This document shows positions 9,120-18,485 of a stretch of DNA of 64,000 nucleotides, in pieces. Under the pieces are notes generated by a model, which had not been told where the DNA came from, ran no database searches, and saw only the letters and a program-made list of their open reading frames with translations. Each line of letters opens with the position of its first letter. The stretch's first letter is position 1. A program made the position numbers and the translations under genes. This DNA is from Ensifer adhaerens (GTDB lineage Bacteria; Pseudomonadota; Alphaproteobacteria; Rhizobiales; Rhizobiaceae), in the NCBI RefSeq assembly GCF_020035535.1, contig NZ_CP083350.1:2986501-3050500 (forward strand). The letters run 5' to 3'.

Positions 9120-9736
9120 CCGAGAACTCCCAGGAGATAGACGAAGGAGAAGACGCCGATCCAGATGACGTCGAGGAAGTGCCAGAACATCGACAGGCAC
9201 ATCAGGCGACGGCGGTTTTCCGGGATCAGCCCGTGCTTGCTGACCTGCACCATCAGCGTGATCAGCCAGATGATGCCGAAGGTGACGTGCAGCCCGTGCG
9301 TGCCAACCAGCGTGAAGAACGACGACAGGAAGGCCGAGCGCGTCGGGCCGGCACCTTCGAGAAGCAGGTGATAGAACTCATAGAGCTCGACCGCCAGGAA
9401 GATCGCGCCGAACACGCCGGTGACGCCGAGCCAGAACAGCGTCTCCATCTTGGCGTTGCGCTCCATTTGGAGCATCGCAAAGCCGTAGGTGATCGAGGAG
9501 AGAAGCAGCATCGCCGTGTTGAAGGCGACGAGGCCGAGGTCGAAAAGATCCGCCGGCGACGGTCCGGCCGCGTAGTTGCGGCCGACGACGCCATGCGTCG
9601 CAAAGAGCACGGCGAATATCAGGCAGTCGCTCATCAGGTAGAGCCAGAAACCCAGCATGGTGCTGTGTTCCGGGTGATGCTCTTCCGTCAGGTAGAACTG
9701 CGGCTTTTCGTTTTCTTGGACTTGGGTTTGGGTCAT
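9116..9736 (-). CDS. cyoC: Cytochrome o ubiquinol oxidase subunit III
   Basis: A 206-residue integral membrane subunit of the heme-copper quinol oxidase with five predicted helices. The family motifs are GFWLYLMSDCLIFAVLFATH near residue 29, ELYEFYHL in the middle, and HGLHVTFGIIW followed by FWHFLDVIW at the end. It lacks the two extra N-terminal helices of COX3, as usual for CyoC. It starts 4 bases after cyoB and overlaps cyoD by 4 bases. Confidence 0.96.
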   Translation of the reverse strand: MTQTQVQENEKPQFYLTEEHHPEHSTMLGFWLYLMSDCLIFAVLFATHGVVGRNYAAGPSPADLFDLGLVAFNTAMLLLSSITYGFAMLQMERNAKMETLFWLGVTGVFGAIFLAVELYEFYHLLLEGAGPTRSAFLSSFFTLVGTHGLHVTFGIIWLITLMVQVSKHGLIPENRRRLMCLSMFWHFLDVIWIGVFSFVYLLGVLG

Positions 9737-9740
9737 CGTC

Positions 9741-11744
9741 TCAGATCCGTTCCGTGAGCAGCTTGGAGCGCGCATCCTCGGTGGCCGCAACGGTTTCGGC
9801 GGGGATGAAGAAATCACGCTGATAGTTGAATGTGTGACCGATCGCGACGGCGATGAGGGCGATGAAGGACACGGCCGCCAGCCACCAGATGTACCAGATG
9901 AGCGCGAAGGCGAGCACGACGCTGATGCCCGAGAGGATGACGCCCGTGCCGGTGTTCTTCGGCATATGGATCGGCTTGAAGCCTTCGAGCGGGCGCTCGT
10001 AACCCCGGTTCTTCATGTCGTACCAGCTGTCGTGGTCGTGGACGACGGGCGTGAAGGCGAAGTTGTAGTCCGGCGGCGGCGACGAGGTCGACCATTCGAG
10101 CGTACGGCCATCCCAGGCATCGCCTGAGGTCTCGCGCAGCTGGTCGCGCCTGAGGAAGCTGACGACCAGTTGGATGATGAAGGACGCGATGCCGATTGCG
10201 ATCAGGACCGCGCCGAAGGCGGCGATGATGAACCAGATCTGCAGCGATGGGTCTTCGAACTGGCTGACGCGGCGGGTGACGCCCATGAGGCCAAGCACGT
10301 AGAGCGGCATGAAGGCGAAGAAGAAGCCGATCTGCCAGAACCAGAAGCTCATCTTGCCCCAGAACGGATCGAGCTTGTAGCCGAATGCCTTCGGCCACCA
10401 GTAGACCAAGCCCGCCATCAGCCCGAACAACACGCCGCCGATGATGACGTTGTGGAAGTGGGCAATCAGGAACAGCGAGTTGTGCAACACGAAGTCGGCC
10501 GGCGGGATCGCCAGCATGACGCCGGTCATGCCGCCGATGACGAAAGTGACCATGAAACCAATGGTCCAGAGCATTGGCAGCTCATAGCGGATGCGGCCGC
10601 GATACATGGTGAAGAGCCAGTTGAACATCTTCGCGCCCGTCGGGATCGAGATGATCATCGTGGTGATGCCGAAGAAGGCATTGACTGATGCACCCGAACC
10701 CATGGTGAAGAAGTGGTGCAGCCACACGAGATAGGACAGGATCATGATCACGCAGGTGGCATAGACCATCGACGTGTAGCCGAAGAGGCGCTTGCCGCAG
10801 AAGGTCGCCACCACCTCGGAGAAGATGCCGAAGGCCGGCAGCACGAGGATGTAGACCTCCGGATGACCCCAGATCCAGATGAGGTTGATGTACATCATCG
10901 GATTGCCACCAAGGTCATTGGTGAAGAAGTTCATGCCGAGGTAGCGGTCGAGCGAAAGGAGGGCGAGCGTCGCCGTCAGGATCGGGAAGGTCGCCACGAT
11001 CAGGATGTTGGTGCAAAGCGAGGTCCAGGTGAAGACCGGCATCTTCATAAAGGTCATGCCGGGAGCGCGCATCTTCACGATGGTCGCGATCAGGTTGATG
11101 CCTGATAACGTCGTGCCGACGCCGGCCACCTGCAGTCCCCAGATGTAGTAGTCGACGCCGACGCCCGGACTGTAATCTGCGCCCGAAAGCGGCGGGTAGG
11201 CAAGCCAGCCGGTCCGCGCGAACTCACCGACGAACAGCGACATCATGATGATGACCGCACCGCCGGTCGTCATCCAGAACGAGAAATTGTTGAGGAACGG
11301 GAACGAGACGTCGCGCGCGCCGATTTGCAGCGGCACGACATAGTTCATGAAACCGGTGACGAAGGGCATCGCCACGAAGAAGATCATGATCACGCCGTGG
11401 GCGGTGAAGATCTGGTCGTAGTGATGCGGGTTGAGATAGCCCTCGTTGCCGTTGAAGGCGATCGCCTGCTGTATGCGCATCATGATCGCATCGGCAAAGC
11501 CACGCAAAAGCATGACGATCGCCAGGATGATGTACATGATGCCGATCTTCTTGTGATCGACCGACGTGAACCACTCGTGCCAGAGATAGCCCCAGAGCTT
11601 GTACTTCGTGATAAGGGCGAGAATGGCGATGCCGCCGACGGCCACCGCTGCGAAGGTCGCGACGAGGATCGGCTCGTGATAAGGGATCGCTTCTAACGTA
11701 AGCCGCCCGAAGATGAATTGCGTGAGGCTGGTGTCACCAAACAT
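9741..11744 (-). CDS. cyoB: Cytochrome o ubiquinol oxidase subunit I (catalytic)
   Basis: A 667-residue catalytic subunit that oxidises ubiquinol and reduces O2 to water while pumping protons. It holds low-spin heme b, high-spin heme and Cu[14 protein letters not shown] carries a low-spin heme ligand. [15 protein letters not shown] carries the CuB His cross-linked to Tyr (H-P-E-V-Y). [10 protein letters not shown] has the two other CuB His, and [12 protein letters not shown] the high-spin and low-spin heme His. Length matches E. coli CyoB (663). ATG at 11744 gives the expected N-terminus MFGDTSL. The operon order A-B-C-D is standard. Confidence 0.97.
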   Translation of the reverse strand: MFGDTSLTQFIFGRLTLEAIPYHEPILVATFAAVAVGGIAILALITKYKLWGYLWHEWFTSVDHKKIGIMYIILAIVMLLRGFADAIMMRIQQAIAFNGNEGYLNPHHYDQIFTAHGVIMIFFVAMPFVTGFMNYVVPLQIGARDVSFPFLNNFSFWMTTGGAVIIMMSLFVGEFARTGWLAYPPLSGADYSPGVGVDYYIWGLQVAGVGTTLSGINLIATIVKMRAPGMTFMKMPVFTWTSLCTNILIVATFPILTATLALLSLDRYLGMNFFTNDLGGNPMMYINLIWIWGHPEVYILVLPAFGIFSEVVATFCGKRLFGYTSMVYATCVIMILSYLVWLHHFFTMGSGASVNAFFGITTMIISIPTGAKMFNWLFTMYRGRIRYELPMLWTIGFMVTFVIGGMTGVMLAIPPADFVLHNSLFLIAHFHNVIIGGVLFGLMAGLVYWWPKAFGYKLDPFWGKMSFWFWQIGFFFAFMPLYVLGLMGVTRRVSQFEDPSLQIWFIIAAFGAVLIAIGIASFIIQLVVSFLRRDQLRETSGDAWDGRTLEWSTSSPPPDYNFAFTPVVHDHDSWYDMKNRGYERPLEGFKPIHMPKNTGTGVILSGISVVLAFALIWYIWWLAAVSFIALIAVAIGHTFNYQRDFFIPAETVAATEDARSKLLTERI

Positions 11745-11824
11745 GGGTCTTCCAATATGTCTCGAATTGCGGCCCAAAGGACCTTGGCGCTCGCTGGATC
11801 AGGGCCGGCGAGCGCGCGAAATTC

Positions 11825-12940
11825 CTAGTGCGTCTTGTGCATGTCGTGGTTCATCGGTTCGGCCGCCGACGGCTGATCGCTGCCCGCGGCCGGCTGTTCG
11901 CCACCGGCGGCATTGCCGGCTTCCGGTGCCGTTGCACCCGGCGCTGCCGCTTCGACCACGCCGCCCGCATGGCGGTTGTCATGCTCGAGCTTGGCGCGGT
12001 TCTCGTGGCTTTCAACGCCGGCGCCACCCATCATGTCGATGTGCATCATGTCCTTCATGCACATCTGCCCTTCGCGAACGCACATGTTGAGCACGGCGTC
12101 ATAGAGACCGTCTTCAACTGAGGCGAAGTAACGCACCGGCTCCTTGACGCTCGGCTTTTCGAGCTTCAGGTAGGCGTCGCGGTTGAGCATCGTGCCGTTT
12201 TGCTTCACGCGGGCGACCCACTGGTCGAAGCCCGCCTGATCCACACCGTGGAACTTGAAGCGCATGTGCGAGAAGCCGTCGCCGCTATAGTTGGACGAAA
12301 GGCCCTCGTACTCGCCGGCCTTGTTGATGACGGCGTGCAGCTTGGTCTGCATGCCGGGCATGGCGTAGATCATGCCGGCAAGCGCCGGGACGTAGAAGGA
12401 ATTCATCACCGAGGATGCCGTGATCTTGAAGTTGATCGGCACATCGACTGGTGCTGCCATCTCGTTGACCATGGCGATGCCGTAGTCCGGATAGAAGAAC
12501 AGCCATTTCCAGTCGAGGGCGACGACCTCGACGGTGATCGGCTTCATCTCATCGGTTACCGGGCGCGCCGCATCGATGCGGTCGAGCGGTCGATAGGGGT
12601 CGAGCTTGTGCGTGCTCACCCAGGTAATCGCGCCGAGTGCGATGATGATGGCGAGCGGCGCCGACCAGATGATGACTTCGAGACCGGTGGAATGGTGCCA
12701 TTCCGGATCGTACTTGGCAGCGGTGTTCGACTGGCGATAGCGCCAGGCGAAGAAGAGCGTCAGGAAAATGACGGGGACGATGATCACCAGCATCAGGACC
12801 GTCGAAATGACGATCAGATCCCTCTGCTGAGCGGCAATATCGCCGGAGGGCGACATGACCACCATGTTGCATCCCGAGAGAACAGAGAGCAACAGGACGG
12901 CGACCATCGATCGTCCGGCTAAACTGAATGGCTTCGGCAT
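11825..12940 (-). CDS. cyoA: Cytochrome o ubiquinol oxidase subunit II, lipoprotein
   Basis: A 371-residue subunit II. The signal peptide ends in a lipobox (LLSVLSGC), so Cys24 is probably lipidated. Two membrane helices follow, then a periplasmic cupredoxin-like domain (ALDWKWLFFYPDYGIAMVNE, then a region with SSNYSGDGFSHMRF). It lacks the CuA ligands, as expected for a quinol oxidase. After about residue 285 there is an extended C-terminal tail with two cysteines (CVREGQMC) and many Met and His residues, then an Ala/Pro/Gly-rich linker ending MNHDMHKTH. The tail resembles a metal-binding segment. First gene of the operon, divergent from an MFS gene. Confidence 0.95.
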   Translation of the reverse strand: MPKPFSLAGRSMVAVLLLSVLSGCNMVVMSPSGDIAAQQRDLIVISTVLMLVIIVPVIFLTLFFAWRYRQSNTAAKYDPEWHHSTGLEVIIWSAPLAIIIALGAITWVSTHKLDPYRPLDRIDAARPVTDEMKPITVEVVALDWKWLFFYPDYGIAMVNEMAAPVDVPINFKITASSVMNSFYVPALAGMIYAMPGMQTKLHAVINKAGEYEGLSSNYSGDGFSHMRFKFHGVDQAGFDQWVARVKQNGTMLNRDAYLKLEKPSVKEPVRYFASVEDGLYDAVLNMCVREGQMCMKDMMHIDMMGGAGVESHENRAKLEHDNRHAGGVVEAAAPGATAPEAGNAAGGEQPAAGSDQPSAAEPMNHDMHKTH

Positions 12941-13234
12941 TGCGGCCTCAACTTGCGTTTTGTCTAGTCGGCATTACTCGGGCATGGTCGCGCATGGAAG
13001 TGAGGTCCATCGTCGCAGCGCAGCATTTTGCCGCAGTGCAGTGACGGCCGTATCGCTCTATGCGCGTCTGTACGGGCGCAATGGCTTAATGTCGGTTCGA
13101 TGCCGGCTGTTCAGGCGAACGTTAGGCACGAATTCGAATGAGGCATGTGCGCAAGTACGTGCACGGCATTCTTGATATCAGACGCCAATTGGTCAACACT
13201 CTAACGACAAGACGCACGTTCGTCGGAGAAGTTC

Positions 13235-14560
13235 ATGGTTTCGGTCACTCATCCCACATCGTCTGGACTCGAACGGGATGCGCGTCGCATCCATGAGGAC
13301 GACAAGCCGCTGTCCCCGGGGAGTATCGCCATTGGCGTGGTCATTGGGCGAACCTCGGAGTTCTTCGATTTCTTCGTCTATGGCCTCGGCTCGATCCTTG
13401 TTTTCCCGAAGCTGATCTTCCCGTTCGCGCCCAATGCGGTGACCGCGACGCTGATGTCCTTCGCGCTGTTTCCCCTCGCCTTCCTGGCCCGTCCCGTCGG
13501 GTCATTCGTGTTCATGTGGGTCGACCGGAACTACGGGCGCGGCACGAAGCTGACGATCGCCCTCGTCATCCTCGGCGGCTCGACCGCATCCATCGCCTTC
13601 CTGCCAGGCTACGACACGATCGGCTACTGGGCGGTAGCACTCCTCGCGCTCTTCCGACTGGGACAGGGCTTTGCGCTCGGCGGCGCTTGGGATGGCCTTG
13701 CGTCGCTGCTGAACCTCAACGCGCCGCAGAATCACCGCGGCTGGTACGCGATGATCCCGCAGCTCGGCGCGCCGATCGGCTTTGCGCTTGCGAGCATTCT
13801 CTTCGGCTACTTCGTCAGCAATCTTTCGCAGGAGGATTTCCTCGCCTGGGGCTGGCGCTATCCCTTCTTCGTCGCCTTCGCGATCAACGTCGTGGCGCTT
13901 TTCGCGCGCCTGCGCATCGTTGCCAGCAAGGAATTCGGCGCCGCCATGGAAGCCAAGGAGCTCGAGGCACGGCCGATCTTCGAGATGCTGAGCAAGCACA
14001 GCATCGACGTCGTGCTCGGCGCCTTCGTGCCGCTCGCAAGCTTCGCGATGTTCCACCTCGTCACCATCTTCCCCTTGAGCTGGGTGACGCTCAACGGTGG
14101 CCAGTCGGCCGCTGAATTCCTGTGGGTCCAGGTCGCGGGCGCCGCCCTCGGCGCCATCGGCATCGTGCTGTCAGGCGTGATCGCCGACCGCGTCGGCCGC
14201 CGCAACCAGCTGATGATCGGCGCGATCCTGATCGCGATCTTCAGCTTCTCGGCTCCTTTCCTGCTCGATGCCGGCGGCAAGGGTCAGGACGCCTATATCC
14301 TGATCGGCTTCGCCATCCTCGGCCTTTCCTTCGGTCAGTCGTCTGGCGCCGTGTCTTCGCGCTTCACCCAGTACTATCGCTACACGGGTGCTGCGCTGAC
14401 ATCCGATCTCGCCTGGCTCGTGGGCGCCGCCTTCGCGCCGCTCGTGGCGCTCGGGCTTGCCAGCAGCTTCGGCATCATCTTCATCGGCGGTTACCTGATT
14501 TCCGGCGCGATCTGCACGATCGCCGCGCTCAGCCTGACCCGCGCGTTGGATCAGCAGTAA
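13235..14560 (+). CDS. MFS transporter, metabolite:H+ symporter type
   Basis: A 441-residue inner-membrane transporter with 12 predicted helices in the alpha-ketoglutarate/citrate-permease-like (MHS) branch. The first helix carries the signature EFFDFFVYG. The loop between helices 2 and 3 has MWVDRNYGRGTK (variant of the D-R-x-G-R-K motif), and the second half repeats it as DRVGRRNQ. GGAG lies 7 bases before ATG 13235. It faces away from cyoA across 294 bases, so the two may share regulation. Substrate not predictable; an organic acid is the family default. Confidence 0.85.
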   Translation: MVSVTHPTSSGLERDARRIHEDDKPLSPGSIAIGVVIGRTSEFFDFFVYGLGSILVFPKLIFPFAPNAVTATLMSFALFPLAFLARPVGSFVFMWVDRNYGRGTKLTIALVILGGSTASIAFLPGYDTIGYWAVALLALFRLGQGFALGGAWDGLASLLNLNAPQNHRGWYAMIPQLGAPIGFALASILFGYFVSNLSQEDFLAWGWRYPFFVAFAINVVALFARLRIVASKEFGAAMEAKELEARPIFEMLSKHSIDVVLGAFVPLASFAMFHLVTIFPLSWVTLNGGQSAAEFLWVQVAGAALGAIGIVLSGVIADRVGRRNQLMIGAILIAIFSFSAPFLLDAGGKGQDAYILIGFAILGLSFGQSSGAVSSRFTQYYRYTGAALTSDLAWLVGAAFAPLVALGLASSFGIIFIGGYLISGAICTIAALSLTRALDQQ

Positions 14561-14594
14561 GGCGATGGCGGGGCGGCAACGCCCTGCCGACTCT

Positions 14595-15911
14595 TCAGAG
14601 GCGGACCTCGACGTGGAAGCCCCGGTCCGTTCCCGGGGCCGGCGATGCGATCAGCAATCGTCCATGCATCTGTTCCACCAACCGCTGCACGATCGCAAGG
14701 CCGAGGCCGGAGCCGGAAGCTTCCGTCGGCCCGCGACTGAAGCGCTTGGTCAGGCCAGCCAGCGTCTCCGCGTCGATGATGGCACTGTCGTTGGTGACAC
14801 CCACACCACGGGCATCGACGTTGATCCTGACCGGGCTTCCGGACGGGCTGTGGATCAGGGCGTTTTCCAGAAGATTGCGAAGCACGATCGCAAAAGCATC
14901 TGCGGGGATCGGACGGACAAGATCGGCGCCTTCCGCGACATGGACCTTCAGGCGGCTGGCACCAAGTGCCGAGCGTTCCATGTCCTCAAGGACAAGATCC
15001 AGGACCGGCAAGAGGTCGGTGCTTTCGTCGGATATGGCGATCCCGGCTTCGGCCTGCGACATCTGCAACAGCTTTTCGGCCAGTCGACCGAGATGAAGCA
15101 GTGCGCGCTCGATCTGGCTGGTCCGTTGCCGAAAGGCGGGAGGCACCTCGCTCGCCAGCCGCTGTGTTTGCGCCAGCGCACCCGCGATCGGCGTCCTCAA
15201 TTCATGGGCGCTGTTGGAAGTGAATTCGCGTTCCGCTTCGAGTGCCGCCTTGAGGCGGGTCAGCAGAAGGTTCACCGATCGGGCGATCGCGCGCAGTTCT
15301 CTCGGTAGCGCGCCTTCATCAAGCGGGGCCAGGTTGCCGCTGTCCTTAGTGAGGATTTCTTCGCGCAACTGCTCGACCGGTGCAAGTGCGCGGCGCGCGA
15401 CAAGAATGATGGCGATAATGCTGGTTGGGATCAGCACGAGCAACGGCAAGAGCAGCGCCGTGCCGCCCTCGAGGAGCGCTTCGGTGCGATGCTCGAAAGC
15501 GTCTGCCACCTGGACGAAGAGGGAGCCGTCAGCTGCTCCGGCCGTGTAGATCCGGTGCGTGTCTGTCTGCGAGAAGCCGACTTCGAGCGGAACTGCGAAG
15601 GGCTCTGGTGCTCCATCTTCGAACAGAACCCTGCCGCCGCGATCGCGGACCTGATAGGTCAGATATTGTGAATTCATCGCAGGTGCGATGAGGGCCACGG
15701 CGGGCTTGCCGTCGTTGCGGTCACGAGCAACGTCATCGGCCACGATTTGCAGCAGGCGCTCCGCCGTCTCCTGGACGCCGCTGTCGAAGATCTCGGTGAA
15801 CTCGTCGTGCATGACAAAGACGCCGAGGCCAAGCGCGACGCACCAGAAGACCGCGACGACGCTCGTAATCGCGATGGTCAGCCTGCGGGCCATGCTTGCG
15901 ACGCGCGACAT
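14595..15911 (-). CDS. Two-component sensor histidine kinase
   Basis: A 438-residue membrane sensor kinase. Helix 1 is at residues 11-33 and helix 2 at about 150-173, flanking a periplasmic domain of about 115 residues of the TctE/QseC-like type. A short HAMP-like linker leads to a HisKA domain with SAHELRTPIAG (His236 is the phosphoacceptor). The ATPase domain has an N-box NLLENALIHSP and a G-box GSGLGLAIVQRL. It begins 4 bases after the regulator stop, so the pair is co-translated. It converges with the MFS gene. Signal unknown; QseC- and TctE-type sensors answer small metabolites, metals or antimicrobial stress. Confidence 0.93.
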   Translation of the reverse strand: MSRVASMARRLTIAITSVVAVFWCVALGLGVFVMHDEFTEIFDSGVQETAERLLQIVADDVARDRNDGKPAVALIAPAMNSQYLTYQVRDRGGRVLFEDGAPEPFAVPLEVGFSQTDTHRIYTAGAADGSLFVQVADAFEHRTEALLEGGTALLLPLLVLIPTSIIAIILVARRALAPVEQLREEILTKDSGNLAPLDEGALPRELRAIARSVNLLLTRLKAALEAEREFTSNSAHELRTPIAGALAQTQRLASEVPPAFRQRTSQIERALLHLGRLAEKLLQMSQAEAGIAISDESTDLLPVLDLVLEDMERSALGASRLKVHVAEGADLVRPIPADAFAIVLRNLLENALIHSPSGSPVRINVDARGVGVTNDSAIIDAETLAGLTKRFSRGPTEASGSGLGLAIVQRLVEQMHGRLLIASPAPGTDRGFHVEVRL

Positions 15912-15915
15912 CCGG

Positions 15916-16584
15916 TCACCTGATGCTGTAGCCGAGGCCCCGCACGGTCTCGATCCGGTCGAAGCCGATCTTCTTGCGCAGGCGGCTGATATAGACCTCG
16001 ACCGTATTGCTCTCGATTTCAGCGCCAAAGGCGTAGAGCGCGTCGTGCAACTGTTCTTTCGACACGAGTGCGCCGGGATGGGCGACGAGCTTGTCGAGCA
16101 CGGCCCACTCCCGCGCGCTGAGGTTCTGGCTTTCCCCTTCGACCAGCACCTTGCGATGGACCTGGTCGATCTCGATGCCGGGAAGTCTGACCGTCGGCGT
16201 GGCATTGCCGACATAGCGCCTGGAAACGGCCAGCATGCGGGCACTCAACTCGCCGAGGTCGAATGGCTTGACCAGATAGTCGTCCGCCCCGCTGTTCAAG
16301 CCTTCTATGCGATCGGAGATCTGGTCGTGCGCCGTCAAGATGATGACCGGCGTGCCGTCGTCCCGCTTCCGAAGAGCCCGCAGCAGCGATAGCCCCGAGC
16401 CATCAGGCAGCCGGAGGTCAAGCAGTATCAGGCCGTAGAGAACCGTCTCCGTCGCTGCCGTAGCGTCGACTATGCGCGTAAACCAATCGACTGCGTGGCC
16501 AGCCGCCGCGACATGATCGCGTAGCGCCTCCCCCAGAACCTGATCGTCTTCGACTAGTAGGACTCTCAAGATATCACCGGACAC
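15916..16584 (-). CDS. OmpR/QseB-family response regulator
   Basis: A 222-residue transcriptional regulator. The receiver domain has acidic residues VEDD near residue 11, phosphoacceptor Asp56 in ILLDLRLPDG, Thr84 and Lys106 (YLVKPFDL). The C-terminal winged-helix domain has LSAREWAVLDKL and the recognition region SNTVEVYISRLRKKIG. GTG at 16584 is chosen because AAGGA lies 7 bases upstream and because the receiver strand then starts at residue 6; upstream starts at 16644-16647 would add an unusual 20-residue leader. It is followed by the histidine kinase and lies 131 bases downstream of the ICMT-like gene on the same strand. Confidence 0.93.
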   Translation of the reverse strand: MSGDILRVLLVEDDQVLGEALRDHVAAAGHAVDWFTRIVDATAATETVLYGLILLDLRLPDGSGLSLLRALRKRDDGTPVIILTAHDQISDRIEGLNSGADDYLVKPFDLGELSARMLAVSRRYVGNATPTVRLPGIEIDQVHRKVLVEGESQNLSAREWAVLDKLVAHPGALVSKEQLHDALYAFGAEIESNTVEVYISRLRKKIGFDRIETVRGLGYSIR

Positions 16585-16715
16585 TTGTTCATCCTTGCCT
16601 ATGTTCGATGGGGGATGGGCGTCAAGCCCCTGAGCGTTGCGCATCACTTGGCTGCATCGGCACGAGCCAACGCAGAAGTGGTCGCGATCGCAAAGCGGTG
16701 GGCGCTGGCGGGTTG

Positions 16716-17450
16716 TCAGGAAGCGGCGCGTTCGCGAAACGCACCGCGCCTTTTTTTGTAGCTGATGATCGCCGTGGCGATACCGACGAGCGCCATCAAA
16801 ACGCCGAGGACTGTGAGCGCACCGCTGTTGTGTTCAACGGGCGCATTGCTCGCGAACTTGTACATTTCGGTCGCAAGGATCGCGATCAGGGCCGCCGAGA
16901 CGGTCGAATAGTCCTTGCCGATGACGCGTTTCACATTGAAAGTCATGCCCTCGGTAGACTGCGCGAAGTTTCTCAAACGCAACGCCCACCGCGGCACGTC
17001 ACGGCAGTACTCCCGGTAGGCTTCCCCGAACGTCCTGTCGAGAAAGGCTTCTTCGGCGTAGACGATGCACTGGTACATGAAGGCAAAGAGCCCGATACCG
17101 AGGACGACCAGAAGCGGGTTGCCGTGCAGCAGGAACACGCCGGAATAGAGCAGCATGTTTCCAACGTAGAGCGGGTTGCGGCAGACACCGAACATGCCTT
17201 CGGTCACGAGATCCTTGGCATAGACCTTTTTCTTCAGGCCGCCGCGCTGAATGTATTTGTAGCCGACCACGGTCGCGCGCAAGGCGAGACCCGCCAGGAT
17301 GACCAGAACGGCGGCGAAGTCCTTGACCAGCGTGAGTGCCGGGTTATCCAGGACAACGGCTGGAGACGGCGCCAGCAGGAACAGAACGATGATGATGGCC
17401 GGAAACAGCTGGTTCCGGAAACGGAAGAGAAAATTGCCGATCGCAATCAT
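16716..17450 (-). CDS. Integral membrane methyltransferase of the ICMT/PEMT fold
   Basis: A 244-residue polytopic membrane protein of the isoprenylcysteine carboxyl methyltransferase-like family. The SAM-binding signature is TEGMFGVCRNPLYVGNML (R-N-P-x-Y-x-G) near the middle, followed by a hydrophobic segment and AEEAFLDRTFGEAYREYC with VPRW, the conserved E-x-x-L-x-x-x-F-G-x-x-Y-x-x-Y tail of the family. Two or three helices precede it and two follow near the C-terminus. It starts 12 bases after the CmoA-like gene, so the two are almost surely co-transcribed. Substrate unknown; bacterial members modify lipids, heme precursors or small molecules. Confidence 0.8.
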   Translation of the reverse strand: MIAIGNFLFRFRNQLFPAIIIVLFLLAPSPAVVLDNPALTLVKDFAAVLVILAGLALRATVVGYKYIQRGGLKKKVYAKDLVTEGMFGVCRNPLYVGNMLLYSGVFLLHGNPLLVVLGIGLFAFMYQCIVYAEEAFLDRTFGEAYREYCRDVPRWALRLRNFAQSTEGMTFNVKRVIGKDYSTVSAALIAILATEMYKFASNAPVEHNSGALTVLGVLMALVGIATAIISYKKRRGAFRERAAS

Positions 17451-17462
17451 GGTCTGGATTTC

Positions 17463-18230
17463 CTACTTGACCGCGATGATGCCGCAGAAATTGTACCAGC
17501 GGAAAAAGACCTCGACACTGCGGAAGCCGGCTTCCTTGAGCAACTGCATGTTCTCGTCCAAACGATAGGGGATGAGGACGTTCTCCAGAGCTTCGCGCTT
17601 CTTGGCGATCTCGATATCGGAGTAGCCGTTGCGGCGCTTGTAGTCGTAGTAGTGCTCGATGAACAGGCGGTTGAAGGTCGAGTCTTCGCTGGTGAGCTTT
17701 TCGACCAGCAGCAGGGCGCCGCGTTCATTGAGCCCATTATAGATCGTGCGCATGATCCGCTCGCGATGGAGCGGACGGACGAACTGCAACGTCAGCAGCA
17801 TCATCACGACACTTGCGTCATGAATGTCGATGCCCTGGTGAAGGTCGCCAACCCTGAGGTCTATCGACCGGTTGGTGTTGGCTTCGACGATCTTCTCCCT
17901 CGCCTTCTCGATCATGTCGGGAGCGTTGTCGATGCCGACAAAGCGGACGGAGGGATCAACCATAGTGTCGAGGCCGAGCAGTGTCGTCGCCGTCGAACAG
18001 CCGATGTCGTAGAGACAGCTACCCGGTTCTGCGAAGTCTCCGGCGAGTTCGCAGGCCATGCGCTGGATCTCACCGTAGTAGGGAACCGAGCGGCTGACCA
18101 TGTCGTCGAAGACGGCGGCAACCGTCGCATTGAACGCGAAGTCGCCGACCGGCTGGTCGGGTGCCGCGAAGACCTCGTCACGCCTGTTGTTGTTCTCGTG
18201 CACCTGCAGGTGCGGTACCTTGCTAGCCAT
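17463..18230 (-). CDS. CmoA-like carboxy-S-adenosylmethionine synthase
   Basis: A 255-residue class I SAM-fold protein closely patterned on CmoA, which converts SAM and prephenate to carboxy-SAM. Shared features with E. coli CmoA run in the same order: VAEVF-like VAAVFDDMVSRSVPYY, the SAM motif YDIGCSTATTL, FVGIDNAPDMIEKAREKI, MLLTLQFVRP, and the C-terminal DYKRRNGYSDIEI with KREALENVL that shapes the carboxyl pocket. AAGGA lies upstream of ATG 18230. In gammaproteobacteria CmoA is paired with CmoB for tRNA wobble uridine modification; no CmoB is nearby here and the partner is a membrane methyltransferase. Family is firm, physiological role is inference. Confidence 0.82.
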   Translation of the reverse strand: MASKVPHLQVHENNNRRDEVFAAPDQPVGDFAFNATVAAVFDDMVSRSVPYYGEIQRMACELAGDFAEPGSCLYDIGCSTATTLLGLDTMVDPSVRFVGIDNAPDMIEKAREKIVEANTNRSIDLRVGDLHQGIDIHDASVVMMLLTLQFVRPLHRERIMRTIYNGLNERGALLLVEKLTSEDSTFNRLFIEHYYDYKRRNGYSDIEIAKKREALENVLIPYRLDENMQLLKEAGFRSVEVFFRWYNFCGIIAVK

Positions 18231-18485
18231 ATGCAGGTTCCTTTGTCCTTCCAAAGCACTTCCGGCATTCGGGCCCCCGCCAATCGTCAGGGACCGATTT
18301 GGCGGCTAGAGGGCCATCGAAACCTGACATGAACCTGAAAGGCACGCGCTGACGATGTCGAGCCGGCCGCGCGCCACCGGTAATGAGACCTTTGCCCACA
18401 GATCACGCGATTTTGCAGACAGGTGAACACGGGTGCGGGCAGAGTTCGCCGATAATCGACCCCTCGGAAATCGGGAGAGATGGCG

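Noticed and set aside
13171..13180. TTGATATCA as a possible FNR/FixK box in the cyoA-MFS intergenic region
   Set aside because: An FNR/FixK site needs TTGAT and ATCAA arms separated by four bases; here the palindrome is contiguous and the second arm is incomplete.
15916..16584. The two-component pair as a RoxSR/RegAB system controlling cyo
   Set aside because: The regulator is an OmpR/QseB type with a winged helix rather than the Fis-type RoxR/RegA domain, and the sensor lacks the heme- or quinone-sensing helices of RoxS/RegB.
16608..18332. A 574-codon plus-strand frame over the CmoA/ICMT genes
   Set aside because: It runs antisense to two clear enzyme genes, shows no family motif, and has Asp/Arg/His-rich composition typical of an antisense frame in GC-rich DNA.
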